A model generated the notes under the pieces. The model saw nothing but the letters and a program-made list of their open reading frames with translations. It searched no databases and was not told the DNA's origin. Below are positions 41,057 through 50,378 of a DNA stretch of 53,095 bases, piece after piece. Position numbers and translations under genes: made by a program. The DNA is from an uncultured Lachnospiraceae bacterium. Lineage in GTDB: Bacteria > Bacillota > Clostridia > Lachnospirales > Lachnospiraceae. The stretch is taken from NCBI GenBank assembly GCA_947593655.1, contig CANQDS010000005.1:1-53095 (forward strand), given 5' to 3'. The first letter of the stretch is position 1; the number at the start of each line of letters is the position of its first letter.

Positions 41057-42136
41057 TTGGATAAATATATGAAAATAATGTTTTTTATTCCGAGAATGGG
41101 TGGTGGAGGCGCAGAGCGCGTAATTGCCAATCTTGCAAATGAGTTAGATAAAAGAGGTAATTCAATTCTGATATATACACCTACCGACTCTAAAAGTTTT
41201 TATGTTCTTCGTCCGTCAGTTCGAATTATTGGAGAAAATTTTCCAATAAGCAAAAAAACGATAGCGCGGCAGATTTTATTAGCTTTTAGTGGTATAAGAT
41301 TATGGTTTTCTTATATTACAACTGTAAGAAGAGAAAAACCTGATGTCATTATTTCTTTTCTGACAGAAACAAATTTTATAGCATTAACTCATAGACATAA
41401 AAATTTTAAATTGATTGTTTCCGAGAGAAACGATCCAACAGAATATAATAGGATAGTCCAATTTTTTATAAAGCGATTATATAAAAAAGCGGACTTCCTT
41501 GTATGTCAAAGTCGCTGCGTAGCGGAATACTTTAAATCAAAAAATACTGAAATAATTCCGAATCCAATAGATATGTCTATGCTTCCAAAACCTTATAACG
41601 GGATGCGGCGAAAAACTATTTGTGCAGTTGGGCGTTTAGTTCCACAAAAAAATTTTTCTAATCTGATCCGTTCATTTTCAATGATTGCAAATGAATTTAA
41701 AGAATACAGTTTAGAAATTTACGGTGAAGGACCTCTTCATTGTGAACTGCAGGAATTGATTAATGCGCTACACTTATCAAACAAAATAAGATTAATGGGA
41801 GCTCATAAAAAGGTTTTGGAGAAAATAAGAGATGCTGCTTTATTCGTGATGTCATCCGATTATGAAGGATTTCCGAATGCCCTTGCAGAGGCAATGGCAA
41901 TAGGACTGCCTGTAATATCTACGGATTTTAATTCAGGAACTGCCAGAGAACTTATAGCTAAAGACAATGGTATCTTGGTTCCTGTTAATGATATAGAAGC
42001 AATGGCTGGAGCAATTAAATATTTACTTGGGAATCCGGAATTGTGTGATTCTATGTCAAGAAAAAATTTAAAAATTCAAGAGAGACTTTCGGTGGATAAA
42101 ATTACATCGGAATGGATTGAAAAATGCATAAAATGA
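41057..42136 (+). CDS. Glycosyltransferase family 4
   Basis: A 359-residue GT-B fold retaining transferase. The N-terminal acceptor domain starts MKIMFFIPRMGGGGAERVIANLANEL; the C-terminal nucleotide-sugar domain has AVGRLVPQKNFSNLIRSF, LEIYGEGPL, and the EX7E-type segment SSDYEGFPNALAEAMAIGLPVISTDF. The start is uncertain: TTG at 41057 has AGAGGA nine bases upstream, while ATG at 41069 is 21 bases away. I chose 41057. Confidence 0.9.
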   Translation: MDKYMKIMFFIPRMGGGGAERVIANLANELDKRGNSILIYTPTDSKSFYVLRPSVRIIGENFPISKKTIARQILLAFSGIRLWFSYITTVRREKPDVIISFLTETNFIALTHRHKNFKLIVSERNDPTEYNRIVQFFIKRLYKKADFLVCQSRCVAEYFKSKNTEIIPNPIDMSMLPKPYNGMRRKTICAVGRLVPQKNFSNLIRSFSMIANEFKEYSLEIYGEGPLHCELQELINALHLSNKIRLMGAHKKVLEKIRDAALFVMSSDYEGFPNALAEAMAIGLPVISTDFNSGTARELIAKDNGILVPVNDIEAMAGAIKYLLGNPELCDSMSRKNLKIQERLSVDKITSEWIEKCIK

Positions 42137-42239
42137 GGGTGGAATAGTGGTTGTTGAATGTACAGTTGTGAATAAAAAAGAGTTTGTAATATTTTTATTA
42201 GTGAAAAAAAGTGTAATAGAGAGTTTATAGGAGTAAAAT

Positions 42240-43307
42240 ATGCTGTTTATTGTAAATGCAATTATTCTTTTCGCATATTTTTTATTTTCTAAATTTACAA
42301 AAATATCAGAAAAAAGTAAAAGAAAAATTATTTTGTTTTTAATTGGTACTCAATTAACCTTAATTGCGGGTACAAGAACACTAGAAACAGGAACAGATAC
42401 TGGAGGATATTTTTTGATCTTTAATAAAATATCTGGATACACGCGTATAAGTAATTATGATATTGGATATGAGCCTCTTTTTACATTACTGTGTTTTGTA
42501 CTTGGAAAACATGGAATTCCTTTTATATATTTGAATTTATTGATTGCAGGCATGACAATGCTTTTTTTATGCATGGCAATTTACAAAATAAGTGATCATA
42601 TTTTTTGCAGTATATTTTTATATTTGTCATTTTGTCTTTTTGACCAGATGATGAATCAGATGCGGCAGATTTTAGCAATGGCAATTATTTTATATGCTGT
42701 CTCATTTTTTAAAGATAATAATCCTAAAAAATTTGTGATATGGATTCTGATCGCAACTTTATTTCATTATTCATCAATTATTGCGATTGTTTTATTGTTT
42801 TTATATAAGGTTGAAATTAATAAGAAAATAATTTTTGGATATCTTATAGTGTCTATTTTGGGATTCTCATTAATTGATTTTGTTTTTTACATACTTAGTT
42901 TTACTGTTTATGGATCGTATATTGGTGGATTTTATGATGTTGAGTTTCGAGTAGCTTCTATCATGAATTTAATCGTTCGCTTATTGATGCTGTTTATATG
43001 CTTATGGTTTTATCCTAGAATCAAGAAAAAAAGAAATGATATTGATATTTATTACCATATGGCTTTAATATGTACTGCGTTGCAATTAATAACAGTAAAA
43101 AGTGCGCTTTTTGGAAGAGTTACTACCATTTTCTTCTACAGCTATTTTGTTCTTTTGCCAGATATATTGCTATACGGATATAGAAAAAAGAGCAATAAAA
43201 AGATTGTTTCTGTTGCATTTATAGTAGTTGTTTTATTGTATCATTACGTTTATATAAGATATTCTCCTTCTCAAAAGGTGCAATATTCGAGTTATTTATT
43301 TGGATGA
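42240..43307 (+). CDS. EpsG family protein, probable Wzy-type polysaccharide polymerase
   Basis: A 355-residue integral membrane protein with about ten helices and the EpsG hallmark near the start (AGTRTLETGTDTGGYFLIFNKI) plus FDQMMNQMRQILAMAIILYAVSFF. Such proteins polymerise repeat units on the outer membrane face. TAGGAG precedes the ATG. The 103-base gap upstream contains only a 27-codon AT-rich open stretch that I cannot support as a gene. Confidence 0.88.
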   Translation: MLFIVNAIILFAYFLFSKFTKISEKSKRKIILFLIGTQLTLIAGTRTLETGTDTGGYFLIFNKISGYTRISNYDIGYEPLFTLLCFVLGKHGIPFIYLNLLIAGMTMLFLCMAIYKISDHIFCSIFLYLSFCLFDQMMNQMRQILAMAIILYAVSFFKDNNPKKFVIWILIATLFHYSSIIAIVLLFLYKVEINKKIIFGYLIVSILGFSLIDFVFYILSFTVYGSYIGGFYDVEFRVASIMNLIVRLLMLFICLWFYPRIKKKRNDIDIYYHMALICTALQLITVKSALFGRVTTIFFYSYFVLLPDILLYGYRKKSNKKIVSVAFIVVVLLYHYVYIRYSPSQKVQYSSYLFG

Positions 43308-43335
43308 TAATTGAAAACAAATGAGGTTAAATCAA

Positions 43336-44241
43336 ATGAAAATGAAGGACTTAGTTTGCAACCCCTGTCTATGTTTCCTGTCATTAGGACATCGCGGATT
43401 TTTTAAATGGATCCGCGATGAAGAATATTTGAAAATAGCATATAGAATTCGTGTGGGGAAAAAACTGCAGATTGATCATCCAATAACCTTTAATGAAAAA
43501 CTCCAATGGCTCAAACTGCACGATCACAATTCTGAGTATACTACAATGGTGGATAAGTATACTGCGAAAAAATGGGTAGCAGATCGAATTGGAGAGGAGT
43601 ATATAATTCCCACGCTTGGAGTTTGGGAACACTTTGAAGATATTGATTTTGATAAATTACCGAATCAATTTGTGCTTAAGTGCAATCATGACAGTGGCGG
43701 ATTGGTAATCTGTAGAGATAAAGAAAAATTGGATATAAGATCAGCAAGAAAAAAGATAAACAGATGTTTAAAACATAATTATTATTGGGGAAATCGCGAA
43801 TGGCCCTATAAAAACGTTCAGCCGCGCATTATTGCCGAGCAATACATGACTGATGAATCCGGTGTGGAATTGAAGGACTATAAAATCTTTAATTTCTCTG
43901 GAGAACCTAAGCTCATTCAGGTGGACTATGACCGTTTTGCTGAACATAAGCGCAACCTTTACACTACTGACTGGCAGTACATTGAAGCTGCTATTCAGTA
44001 CCCCGCCGATCCGACGCATCAGATTGAGCGGCCGAAGAGGCTGGAGAAAATGCTGGATTTTGCGCGTACGTTGTCAGTGGGTATTCCGCACGTCCGAACG
44101 GATTTTTACTGCATTGATGACAAAATCTACTTTGGCGAACTGACATTTTATCATGGATCGGGTTTTGAAAAATTTACTCCGGAAAGTTTCGGCGAGGAAA
44201 TGGGGAAATGGCTTAAACTTCCTCGGGGGGGTATCTGTTAA
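43336..44241 (+). CDS. ATP-grasp amidoligase family protein (TupA-like), C-terminus frameshifted
   Basis: A TupA-type ATP-grasp enzyme likely to ligate an amino-acid or similar group to a polysaccharide component. Motifs: RIRVGKKLQIDHPITFNEKLQWLKLHD, PNQFVLKCNHDSGG (ATP-binding), RIIAEQYMTD, LKDYKIFNFSGEPKLIQVDYDR, and FYCIDDKIYFGELTFYHGSGFEKFTPESFG. The ATG at 43336 has GAGG nine bases before it; ATG 43321 has none. The frame ends LPRGGIC at a G7 tract (44225-44231). With one more G it would continue GGYLLINDFAVFAL, the expected tail, into the next fragment. About the last dozen residues are therefore altered; the core is intact and probably active. Confidence 0.85.
   Translation: MKMKDLVCNPCLCFLSLGHRGFFKWIRDEEYLKIAYRIRVGKKLQIDHPITFNEKLQWLKLHDHNSEYTTMVDKYTAKKWVADRIGEEYIIPTLGVWEHFEDIDFDKLPNQFVLKCNHDSGGLVICRDKEKLDIRSARKKINRCLKHNYYWGNREWPYKNVQPRIIAEQYMTDESGVELKDYKIFNFSGEPKLIQVDYDRFAEHKRNLYTTDWQYIEAAIQYPADPTHQIERPKRLEKMLDFARTLSVGIPHVRTDFYCIDDKIYFGELTFYHGSGFEKFTPESFGEEMGKWLKLPRGGIC
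44225..44231 (+). repeat. G7 homopolymer tract at the end of the ATP-grasp gene
   Basis: Seven consecutive G residues exactly where the reading frame leaves the expected C-terminal sequence. In an AT-rich region such a tract stands out as a slippage-prone site. Confidence 0.85.
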
Positions 44242-44663
44242 TTAATGATTTTGCCGTATTTGCTCTGCGGGAAGAACAAACGGCGGGCAATGCAGAACTG
44301 ATGGATTATAAGTTTATGTGCTTTAATGGCAAAGTCAAATGTGTTTTTACGGTAACGGAACGTTTTTCAGCAGATGGTCTGAAAGTTACGTTTTTTGACA
44401 CTGCATGGAAGCAATTACCCTTTGAACGGCACTATCCCAGGAGCAGTAAATCAATTCCGAAGCCATACCGTCTTGAAAAAATGATTGAATTGGCGGAAAA
44501 ACTGTCCGACGGCATTCCTTTTGTGAGGGTTGATTTTTACGAATCCAGAGGGCAAATTTATTTTGGTGAAATGACATTTTATCCCGGCAGTGGGTTTGAG
44601 GAATTTTCGCCAGAGGAGTGGGATAGAACACTTGGCAGTTGGCTTGATTTACATTTCACATAA
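44232..44663 (+). pseudogene. C-terminal remnant of a second TupA-like ATP-grasp gene
   Basis: After the natural tail of the first copy (YLLINDFAVFALREE), the same frame runs directly into ELMDYKFMCFNGKVKCVFTVTERF and continues to IPFVRVDFYESRGQIYFGEMTFYPGSGFEEFSPEEWDRTLGSWLDL. This parallels the C-terminal half of the upstream protein segment by segment. The N-terminal half, including the ATP-binding part, is absent. It looks like a tandem duplicate that lost its 5' half by deletion. ATG 44301 could start a 120-residue product without ATP-grasp activity. Confidence 0.8.
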
Positions 44664-44722
44664 TACAGCGGCGGCAGATCAAATCTTTGTTGTCCGCGAA
44701 AGAGGAACAAGTAGGAGGAGCT

Positions 44723-46195
44723 ATGAATTTCTTGACTAATGGGAATATCGCTTTAACTGTGACATCATGCTATTCTTATCCACAAAAAGAGACGTTGTTT
44801 CGGCCTGATACCGCCTATCCAGAGTATTATTTTGGTACAGACCATGTTTCCGAAGAGAAAAATGAGGTATATAACGCTGTGCGAGAATCATTGCATCTGC
44901 TTGGACTTGATGCAGAACATTATGGAACAAGCGAGTGGAATCCGCTGGTGGATTTTGTCAAGCCGTCCGATACTGTTTTGATCAAACCTAACCTCGTTAT
45001 GGATGTCAATCGATCGGGTATGGGAACCGACTGTTTGTATACGCAGCCATCTGTAGTTGCCCCTATGGTGGATTATGTGTTGATTGCCTTACGGGGACAG
45101 GGAAAGATTGTTATTGGCGACGCACCGATGCAGGAATGTAACTTTGAAAAGCTGATTATCGAAAGCGGATATAAAGAGTTAGTGGAATGGTACAGAGCGA
45201 ATGGCGTTGAGATTGAACTGGTGGATTTTCGGGAATTGAAGTCGGATGTTGTCAATGGAATACGGGTGCAGAAAATCAATGATAATGCTATGGGAACGAT
45301 AATTGACCTTGGTACTGACAGTGAGTTTTCTGGGGAAAGCAAAGAAACACTTGGGAAAATGCGAATCACAAACTATAATCCCGATATTTTGAAGCAGCAT
45401 CATACAGTGGATAAGAACGAATACTATGTTTCTGATTACGTTTTGAATGCTGACTGTATTATCAATATGCCCAAACCGAAAACACATCGTAAGGCGGGAG
45501 CGACGATTTCCCTCAAAAATATGGTGGGAATTAATGTACGTAAAGAATATTTGCCGCATCATACAATGGGATCAATGGCAGAGGGCGGCGATGAATACGC
45601 AAAGAAGAATGCCGTACAGCGACTGCGTTCAAGGCTGTGGGATAAGCGTAACAGATTGAGCTCGCAGAATCAATTTGCCGGAGCTTTCGTCTGTAATTTT
45701 ATCAGTAAGATGTGTTCCGCAATATTAAAAGTAGGAGAATTAAAATATTCTGAAGGAAGCTGGTGGGGAAATCATACAATCAGCCGCACCATTTCTGATT
45801 TGAATAAAATACTGTATTATGCTGATAAAAGAGGAAAGATGCGGATTACACCACAACGAAAAGTATTGATTGTTGCAGATATGATCGTCAGTGGAGAAAA
45901 GGAAGGGCCTGTCTTGCCGTCGCCTAAGAATGTGGGTGTCATTGCGGCAGGGGTAAATCCAGTATGTTTCGACGAAGCAGTCGTAACTTTAATGGGTTTT
46001 GATCCGGATAAAATTCCAACGCTGCAGAACGTGCGTAAGGTAAAGCGGTACACACTTGTTGATGCAGAGACTCAAGCGAGTATTTCCTCAAATAAAGTGG
46101 AGTATGATAGTCATACTCTCATGGATCTTGGTGTGGATATGCAGTGGGGATTTATTTCGACCGAGGGATGGAGAGGGCATATCGAAAGGTACTAG
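44723..46195 (+). CDS. DUF362 domain-containing protein
   Basis: A 490-residue protein of the DUF362 family (VKPSDTVLIKPNLVMDVNRSGMGTDCLYTQPSVVAPMVDYVL, KIVIGDAPMQECNF, NADCIINMPKPKTHRKAGATISLKNMVGI). Members occur in sporulation, iron-sulfur and polysaccharide settings; activity is unknown. The iron-sulfur ferredoxin segment found in some members is absent here. The ATG at 44723 follows GGAGGAG; the start at 44687 is not supported. Its place among glycosyltransferases suggests a role in polymer modification, by inference only. Confidence 0.88.
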   Translation: MNFLTNGNIALTVTSCYSYPQKETLFRPDTAYPEYYFGTDHVSEEKNEVYNAVRESLHLLGLDAEHYGTSEWNPLVDFVKPSDTVLIKPNLVMDVNRSGMGTDCLYTQPSVVAPMVDYVLIALRGQGKIVIGDAPMQECNFEKLIIESGYKELVEWYRANGVEIELVDFRELKSDVVNGIRVQKINDNAMGTIIDLGTDSEFSGESKETLGKMRITNYNPDILKQHHTVDKNEYYVSDYVLNADCIINMPKPKTHRKAGATISLKNMVGINVRKEYLPHHTMGSMAEGGDEYAKKNAVQRLRSRLWDKRNRLSSQNQFAGAFVCNFISKMCSAILKVGELKYSEGSWWGNHTISRTISDLNKILYYADKRGKMRITPQRKVLIVADMIVSGEKEGPVLPSPKNVGVIAAGVNPVCFDEAVVTLMGFDPDKIPTLQNVRKVKRYTLVDAETQASISSNKVEYDSHTLMDLGVDMQWGFISTEGWRGHIERY

Positions 46196-46264
46196 CCTTG
46201 CATTCATGCTGATAACTAAGCAAAGTAGCAAACAAATTATTTTGCGAAGAATGGAGATCATGGA

Positions 46265-46585
46265 GTGAAACATAACATAGCGGAATTTATTGGTACGATT
46301 TCGGACGGCGGAGCGGAAACACTCGTTAAAGATTATGCTTTTCTGCTTGATAAAGATATTTTCAATGTCTTTGTGATTGTTTTTCGGCGGACACGAAATG
46401 CTGCGAACGATGCACTGCTTGCTCAGGCTAACGTGGAAATCATTGAAATATATAAAAGAAATGATTTTATGAATGATCTTGAAATAGAAAATGTTACAAA
46501 ATCAAAGGTAAAAGTGGAACTGTGGAAATATAAGAATCCAGTAAAGTGCAGGGATTGGAGTTTCCAAGAGACACACAATGAGTAA
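46265..46585 (+). pseudogene. N-terminal fragment of a GT4-type glycosyltransferase
   Basis: The GTG start is followed by KHNIAEFIGTISDGGAETLVKDYAFLLDKDIFNVFVIVFRR, which is the N-terminal domain start of a GT4 enzyme. After about residue 70 the match is lost, and the frame ends at 106 residues instead of about 380. The nucleotide-sugar domain is missing. A new GT2 gene begins at once, so a deletion or replacement probably removed the rest. Confidence 0.75.
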
Positions 46586-46601
46586 GGGGGAAAATTGTTA
46601 T

Positions 46602-47597
46602 ATGGTTTCCATAATAATACCAGCATACAATGTCGAAAAGTATATTTTCCGTGGGATAGAATCTTGTATCGCTCAAACTTATAAAGATATAGAGGTTATT
46701 GTCATTAATGATGGATCCACAGACTGTACATTTAAAATTATATCAGACTATGCGGAAATTGATCATCGCATACGAGTCTATAATCAACAAAATAAAGGCG
46801 TGTCAGTGGCCAGAAATAAAGGGATTGAGGAAGCAAGAGGCGATTATATCATTTTTCTGGATGCAGATGATTGGCTTGAAAATACGACTGTTGAGGAGAT
46901 GGTGCAAAATTATAAATGCAGATACCTTTTAAGCTTCGATTACAAACTGATTTACCTGCAAAATAATAGTAGCTTGAATGAAATACTTCCGAATGCTATG
47001 GCAAAAGATACATTGATTGAAAGAAATAGCCTGATTAAGAGTTTTTGCTGCTCAGAGTATAATCTAATAAGCTCTTGCTATAAATTGTTTGATAGGAAAA
47101 TTTTAATTGAAAATAATATTTTGTTTGAACCTAAAATCCATAATGGCGAAGATGGACTGTTTGTATTTCGGTATTTGCTTTGTGTTGATGGATTGATATA
47201 TAAAAACAAGCCTTACTGGAATATATTGAAGCGCCCTGGTAGTGCTACGAACAGCGGGTATAATAAAAGAATGGCAACCGCAATTGATGCAGCGACTATG
47301 ATTGTAAGTTATATAGATCATGATCCGGTTAATGCGCGATATGGAAAATATTACTTCACAAACCGAGCTTTTTCGGTAAAAAAAAGCGCCGCATGCTCAG
47401 GGGCAAGGCTTTCTGCCGAAGAAAAAGAAAAGATTAACACAGCAGTTAAACGATATGCAAAAAACTATATTCAGGTTGAAAAATCAGTTCCTAAAAAACT
47501 AAAGTTGCTGATGTATAATTCTCCTTTTTGTGTTGTTCATGGACTGTTGACCATATACTATAGAATTTTCTGCTGCAGGGAAAAGAATATGTGGTAG
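46602..47597 (+). CDS. Glycosyltransferase family 2
   Basis: A 331-residue GT-A enzyme: MVSIIIPAYNVEKYIFRGIESCIAQTYKDIEVIVINDGSTD, NKGVSVARNKGIEEARGDYIIFLDADDWLE (DADD metal site), then SSCYKLFDRKILIENNILF and NGEDGLFVFRYL. The ATG at 46602 gives the standard N-terminus with AAGGGGG upstream at a 12-base spacing; ATG 46578 lies in the stop region of the GT4 fragment without a ribosome site. Confidence 0.9.
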   Translation: MVSIIIPAYNVEKYIFRGIESCIAQTYKDIEVIVINDGSTDCTFKIISDYAEIDHRIRVYNQQNKGVSVARNKGIEEARGDYIIFLDADDWLENTTVEEMVQNYKCRYLLSFDYKLIYLQNNSSLNEILPNAMAKDTLIERNSLIKSFCCSEYNLISSCYKLFDRKILIENNILFEPKIHNGEDGLFVFRYLLCVDGLIYKNKPYWNILKRPGSATNSGYNKRMATAIDAATMIVSYIDHDPVNARYGKYYFTNRAFSVKKSAACSGARLSAEEKEKINTAVKRYAKNYIQVEKSVPKKLKLLMYNSPFCVVHGLLTIYYRIFCCREKNMW

Positions 47598-47637
47598 ATA
47601 AATTGTTGAAACTTTGGATGAAAGTGGAGACCATAAA

Positions 47638-48774
47638 ATGAAAAAAGTTGGTATTATAACTCTTTATGATGATTTAAATTTTGGAAATAAACTTCAAAAT
47701 TACGCTGTACAAACATATTTTAAAAATATGGGTTTTTGCGTTGCTACAGTGATTGATGAATTGCAGATAATTGACTGTGATCCAATCAAAGTTCTCAAAA
47801 GAGCTGCCCATGTTGTTCTTCAACATATAGGATTTGAAAAAGAACAAGCTAAAAGAAAGAAAATGCTTTTCCCAAGACGTTCATACATGAAAGGATTTTC
47901 AGATGAGTACTTGACTACAACGTTTCCTATAAATTACAGACATTTGCCACATGATTTTGTGAAACAATTTGATTATTTTGTTACAGGTTCTGATCAGGTA
48001 TGGCACGGATGGAAAAACGATCGCCATGAACTTGAATATTTCCTCCTCATGTTCGCTGATCCCTCACAGCGTTTGAACATAGCTCCAAGTTTTGGCTTCG
48101 ATGAGTTTCCGAAAAAATATCTCAAAACCTATAAAAAGGGTCTTGAGGGTTTTGAATATCTTTCCGTTCGCGAAGAGCACGGAGCCGAACTTATAAAAGA
48201 ATTGACCGGCAAAGATGCGACGATATTGCTTGATCCCACCATGCTCATCGACACTTCAGAGTGGTTGAAAATTCTTAAAAAACCCTCACAATATGTCGAT
48301 GACAAATATATTTTTGTGTACGCGTTGGGAGGCTTCAAAGGTGAAGTAAAAGAAAAGACTTGCAAGCTTGCTGACGTCTTCAATCTAAAAGTCATCGACA
48401 TCATGGATACCGACAGCGATTACTATATACATACTCGCCCCGATGAGTTCCTATATTGGATCTATAACGCTCGGCTCGTCGTGACAGATAGTTTTCATGC
48501 ATCGGTTTTTTCGATTCTGTTTAATAAACCGTTTGTCGTGATAGAACGTTCGGATCTCAAGGGTATGGGCAGCCGAATTGATACGTTGTTTAACAAGTTT
48601 GGGATTATGGGCAGGTATTTTGATGAGCTTAAAGACAGTTTTGACGGTGTCGTAGAAACTTGTGATAGGATATTTATAGTTGATTATTCAGATGTGCCGA
48701 TGGTTTTGGAAGCCGAAAGGAAAAAGGCTGAGAGATTTTATAAAAAGTGTTTTCATGAAAAATATGAAAAGTAA
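47638..48774 (+). CDS. Polysaccharide pyruvyl transferase family protein
   Basis: A 378-residue GT-B-like enzyme that moves pyruvate from phosphoenolpyruvate to a sugar as a ketal, adding negative charge to the polymer. Family marks: KKVGIITLYDDLNFGNKLQNYAVQTYF, FDYFVTGSDQVWHGW, LNIAPSFGFDEFP, LEGFEYLSVREEHGAELIKELTGKDATILLDPTML, and ARLVVTDSFHASVFSILFNKPFVVI. The ATG at 47638 follows GTGGAGA. The central part (about 48.0 to 48.5 kb) looks richer in GC than its ends, hinting at a mosaic gene. Confidence 0.9.
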   Translation: MKKVGIITLYDDLNFGNKLQNYAVQTYFKNMGFCVATVIDELQIIDCDPIKVLKRAAHVVLQHIGFEKEQAKRKKMLFPRRSYMKGFSDEYLTTTFPINYRHLPHDFVKQFDYFVTGSDQVWHGWKNDRHELEYFLLMFADPSQRLNIAPSFGFDEFPKKYLKTYKKGLEGFEYLSVREEHGAELIKELTGKDATILLDPTMLIDTSEWLKILKKPSQYVDDKYIFVYALGGFKGEVKEKTCKLADVFNLKVIDIMDTDSDYYIHTRPDEFLYWIYNARLVVTDSFHASVFSILFNKPFVVIERSDLKGMGSRIDTLFNKFGIMGRYFDELKDSFDGVVETCDRIFIVDYSDVPMVLEAERKKAERFYKKCFHEKYEK

Positions 48775-48805
48775 AATCATGGAAAGGAAAAATTAGTAAT
48801 AATAT

Positions 48806-50347
48806 ATGGATTCGGAGAGAAAAAAGCAAATTGCATTTGGAGCAGGACTTTCGTATCTAATCATTGCAGCGAAACTGCTTTCAGGAATTATATATACACC
48901 GATTGTTTTGCATTCATTGGGAAAAAGTGAGTATGGGGTGTATTCGCTTTGTGTTTCATTTACAAGTTATCTTACTATTTTTAATGCAGGAATTAATGCG
49001 GCATATATTCGTTTTTATGTGCAGGCAAGAGAAAAAGGTAATCATAATCTTGAAAAATTGAATGGCATTTTTTTAGAAATACTTTTTGTATTGGGGATTC
49101 TAGGAATGTTGCTGGGATTGGTAGCAGGCAAAAATGCGGAAGTATTGTTTGGTGTAAGAATTCTTCCAGATGAATATATTATACTGAAAAAATCATTATA
49201 TATTCTTTCTGTTACAATATTTTTTTCATCCATTAATGGATTTTTTTCTTCTGTAATAATTGCGCATGAAAGATTTATAGCGGGAAAACTGGTGGAACTT
49301 CTGCATACCGTATGTTCTCCGGTATTTACAATTCCTTTTTTGATTGCCGGATATGGAACTGTTTCCATACTTATGGTCAATCTGGGATTAATAATCGTGA
49401 TGTTCTTTTTTTATTTGATATATTCGATAAAAGAGCTTGGCGTAAGGTTTGAATTACAAAAAGCGGAAAAAGGAATATTTAGATCTATTCTTATTTTTGC
49501 GGGCTTTATTGTTGTTCAGTCAGTGATGGATCAGTTGAATTGGCAAGTTGATAAATATATTCTTGCCAGATTTCAGGGGGCGGATGAAGTTGCAGTATAT
49601 TCGGTAGGAAGTTTGTTTAATAGTTATTATATTACAATCACAACTGCAGTCGCAGGCGTTTTTATTGCAGAAATAAACCGTTTAGTAGCAAATGGGGAAA
49701 ATGAGGAGATATTAAAGTTATTTATAAAAACAGCTCGCATTTTTAGTCAAATTGCAGTTTTTATTATGTCGGCATATATTATTTTCGGGAAACCATTTAT
49801 TGCGCGCTGGTCGGGAAAGGAATATGGTGATTCTTATTATGTAGGGCTTTTAATTATGTTTCCTGTAACATTTTCGCTTAGTCAGGGATTAGGACAGGAT
49901 ATTGCAAGAGCAAAGAATTTGCATAAAACTCAGATTATCATAAACATAGTAGTTTGTATGATGAATTTTCTAGTAAGTATACCTCTTGCAAAATATTATG
50001 GTGCTATAGGGAGTGCATTTGGCACATTTGTATGTGAGATTTTTATTTGCATATTTATACAAGGAATTTATTATCAAAAAATTGTTAAACTGGATATGAG
50101 AGCCTATTATAAAGAAATAATATCCATGTTTCGAGGCTGGCTGCTTCCGTTTATTGTAGGATTTGAAATTTATTCTTTCGGAATTGTGAAGGAAAATTAT
50201 GCTTCAATTATGATTTATGGAATTCTGTATGCCGCTTTGTATGTTGGTTCGGTTTGGATGCTAGCACTGTCTCCATATGAAAAAGAAATGGTGCAAAAAA
50301 TGGTAAAGAAATTAGTTTGGAGAAACAGAAAACAGAACAGATTTTAA
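48806..50347 (+). CDS. Wzx-type lipopolysaccharide/capsule flippase
   Basis: A 513-residue membrane protein of the MOP exporter superfamily with twelve to fourteen helices. It moves lipid-linked repeat units across the membrane. The N-terminus (QIAFGAGLSYLIIAAKLLSGIIYTPIVLHSLGKSEYGVYSL) and the second-half start (DQLNWQVDKYILARFQGADEVAVYSVG) are typical of polysaccharide flippases rather than MATE pumps. Together with the EpsG-type polymerase it defines a Wzx/Wzy pathway. Confidence 0.92.
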   Translation: MDSERKKQIAFGAGLSYLIIAAKLLSGIIYTPIVLHSLGKSEYGVYSLCVSFTSYLTIFNAGINAAYIRFYVQAREKGNHNLEKLNGIFLEILFVLGILGMLLGLVAGKNAEVLFGVRILPDEYIILKKSLYILSVTIFFSSINGFFSSVIIAHERFIAGKLVELLHTVCSPVFTIPFLIAGYGTVSILMVNLGLIIVMFFFYLIYSIKELGVRFELQKAEKGIFRSILIFAGFIVVQSVMDQLNWQVDKYILARFQGADEVAVYSVGSLFNSYYITITTAVAGVFIAEINRLVANGENEEILKLFIKTARIFSQIAVFIMSAYIIFGKPFIARWSGKEYGDSYYVGLLIMFPVTFSLSQGLGQDIARAKNLHKTQIIINIVVCMMNFLVSIPLAKYYGAIGSAFGTFVCEIFICIFIQGIYYQKIVKLDMRAYYKEIISMFRGWLLPFIVGFEIYSFGIVKENYASIMIYGILYAALYVGSVWMLALSPYEKEMVQKMVKKLVWRNRKQNRF

Positions 50348-50378
50348 ATTAATTAAATAGTAGGAGGAGTATGTTGAT

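Noticed and set aside
42147..42230. 27-codon open stretch before the EpsG gene
   Set aside because: It has a GTG start without a ribosome site and no recognisable sequence; in AT-rich DNA this can occur by chance.
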